DNA of 64,000 bases from Anaeramoeba flamelloides (lineage: Eukaryota > Metamonada > Anaeramoebidae), in the NCBI GenBank assembly GCA_027625915.1, contig JANTQA010000012.1:5044501-5108500 (forward strand). The letters are read 5' to 3'. This document shows, in pieces, positions 63,323 through 64,000 of this stretch; position 1 is the stretch's first letter; each line of letters begins with the position of its first letter. The notes below the pieces were generated by a model, which was given only the letters and a program-made list of their open reading frames with translations, did no database searches and was not told where the DNA came from. A program made the position numbers and the translations under genes.

Positions 63323-63860
63323 AACTCTTTTTTTTTTGTGGAAACAATTAAAAAAAATAAAAGTCAGAACAAATTTCAGGACTTCTGAATTTTATGATAT
63401 GTCGAAATATTTTAAAGGTAAACAACCTATTTGTTAACTTAAAAGAATGAAAATTCAAGGGATCTTGTTCAATAATTTAAAAGTTTGTTGATTTTCGAAA
63501 TATTTATAATTGGGAAAAAACAAAATGAGAAATTTACCTTCAAAAGGTTGGACAATCCCAAGTATCCAGAACAATCATGTATTTGTTTTATTTTATAGTG
63601 TTATAGATCTTATTTAAATGGGGTAAATATACTTTTGTATCCAGTGGAGTGGCCTTTAGAATAAGAGGTTAAAAAAATGATTTTACTTTTGTCTTGTTTT
63701 GTTCCAATCCAAAAAAGTTTTTTACGATAAATATTTTTAATATAAATTTTTATACATCCTAAAATTATTTTAAAATACTAATAAATTCTGAAACGATGTA
63801 TGAAAAAAAATTTTTTTTTTTTCCATTTGTTCTAACCCTACTATCAAATGATTTCTTCGT
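63323..63860. other. Intergenic, nothing recognised
   Basis: A+T-rich flank between the zinc-finger-like gene and a LINE fragment. I see no gene. Confidence 0.4.
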
Positions 63861-63864
63861 AAAG

Positions 63865-64000
63865 AATATTTGAATAACCAATTTTTTTTAGGGAGATCCA
63901 TTATCTCCTTTAATATTTCGGTTTATTACTCAATTTTCTCTTATAAAAAACCAAATCACTGGATCATAGGTCCAAATGTTTACAGATGATCTGATTTTGT
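63865..64000 (+). mobile_element. LINE reverse transcriptase fragment, cut by the window end
   Basis: The plus strand reads GDPLSPLIFRFITQFSLI (motif B), then VQMFTDDLIL (catalytic FxDD box). This is the same LINE type as 12240-13090, which has decayed versions of both motifs. One in-frame stop lies between the two motifs, so this copy is probably dead, though the catalytic Asp pair is intact. It continues past position 64000. Confidence 0.7.

Overview
The window is about four-fifths A+T and comes from a unicellular eukaryote. It holds spliced genes with GT-AG introns, long homopolymer runs, microsatellites and a dense layer of transposon relics. The standard code fits: TAA and TAG end genes and TGG is Trp. 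The gene set is an LRR/ankyrin/Ras-like/RGS fusion, a secreted papain relative of the counting-factor-associated protein D (CfaD) type, Cactin, SCAMP, and a nitroreductase with an organelle-type presequence. This suits an amoeboid, possibly anaerobic protist such as Anaeramoeba or an amoebozoan. That placement is inference from gene content and style.

Layout. 1-4012: repeats only, including a Harbinger-like MITE nested in another element, a LINE 3' end with a 5' inversion, and a 1.27 kb long-TIR element. 4013-18761 (+): the large LRR-ankyrin-GTPase-RGS gene. Its 3.1 kb and 7.3 kb introns are filled with LINE ends, MITEs and a decayed piggyBac-like transposase. 18762-20836: a MITE and a degenerate LINE reverse transcriptase. 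20837-30026 (-): the CfaD-like gene, four exons. Its two big introns (3.3 and 4.1 kb) contain a 1.3 kb palindrome, paired inverted MITEs and a second Harbinger-like MITE. 30027-35052: no gene seen; it holds a young tRNA-derived SINE with a perfect 17-bp target duplication and a near-identical inverted repeat. 35053-37143 (+): a coiled-coil protein. 37144-39823: repeats. 39824-41821 (-): Cactin. 41822-46427: MITEs and a poly-G tract. 46428-47063 (+): nitroreductase. 47064-53833: repeats. 53834-57634 (+): SCAMP, nine exons including two microexons. 57635-64000: four MITE/LINE relics, a Lys-rich zinc-finger-like protein (62741-63322, -) and a possible START-domain exon.

The genes form no operon or pathway. 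They are ordinary, widely spaced host genes (signalling, secretion, splicing, trafficking, redox). Splice junctions were chosen by reading-frame phase and protein-family fit, and each assembled model divides exactly into codons. The most distinctive points are: the GTPase-RGS fusion; Ser in place of the catalytic Cys in an otherwise complete papain fold; a LINE family whose 3' UTR appears to carry a 10-bp-periodic block and palindromes; and several transposon insertions whose empty site or target duplication can be read directly.
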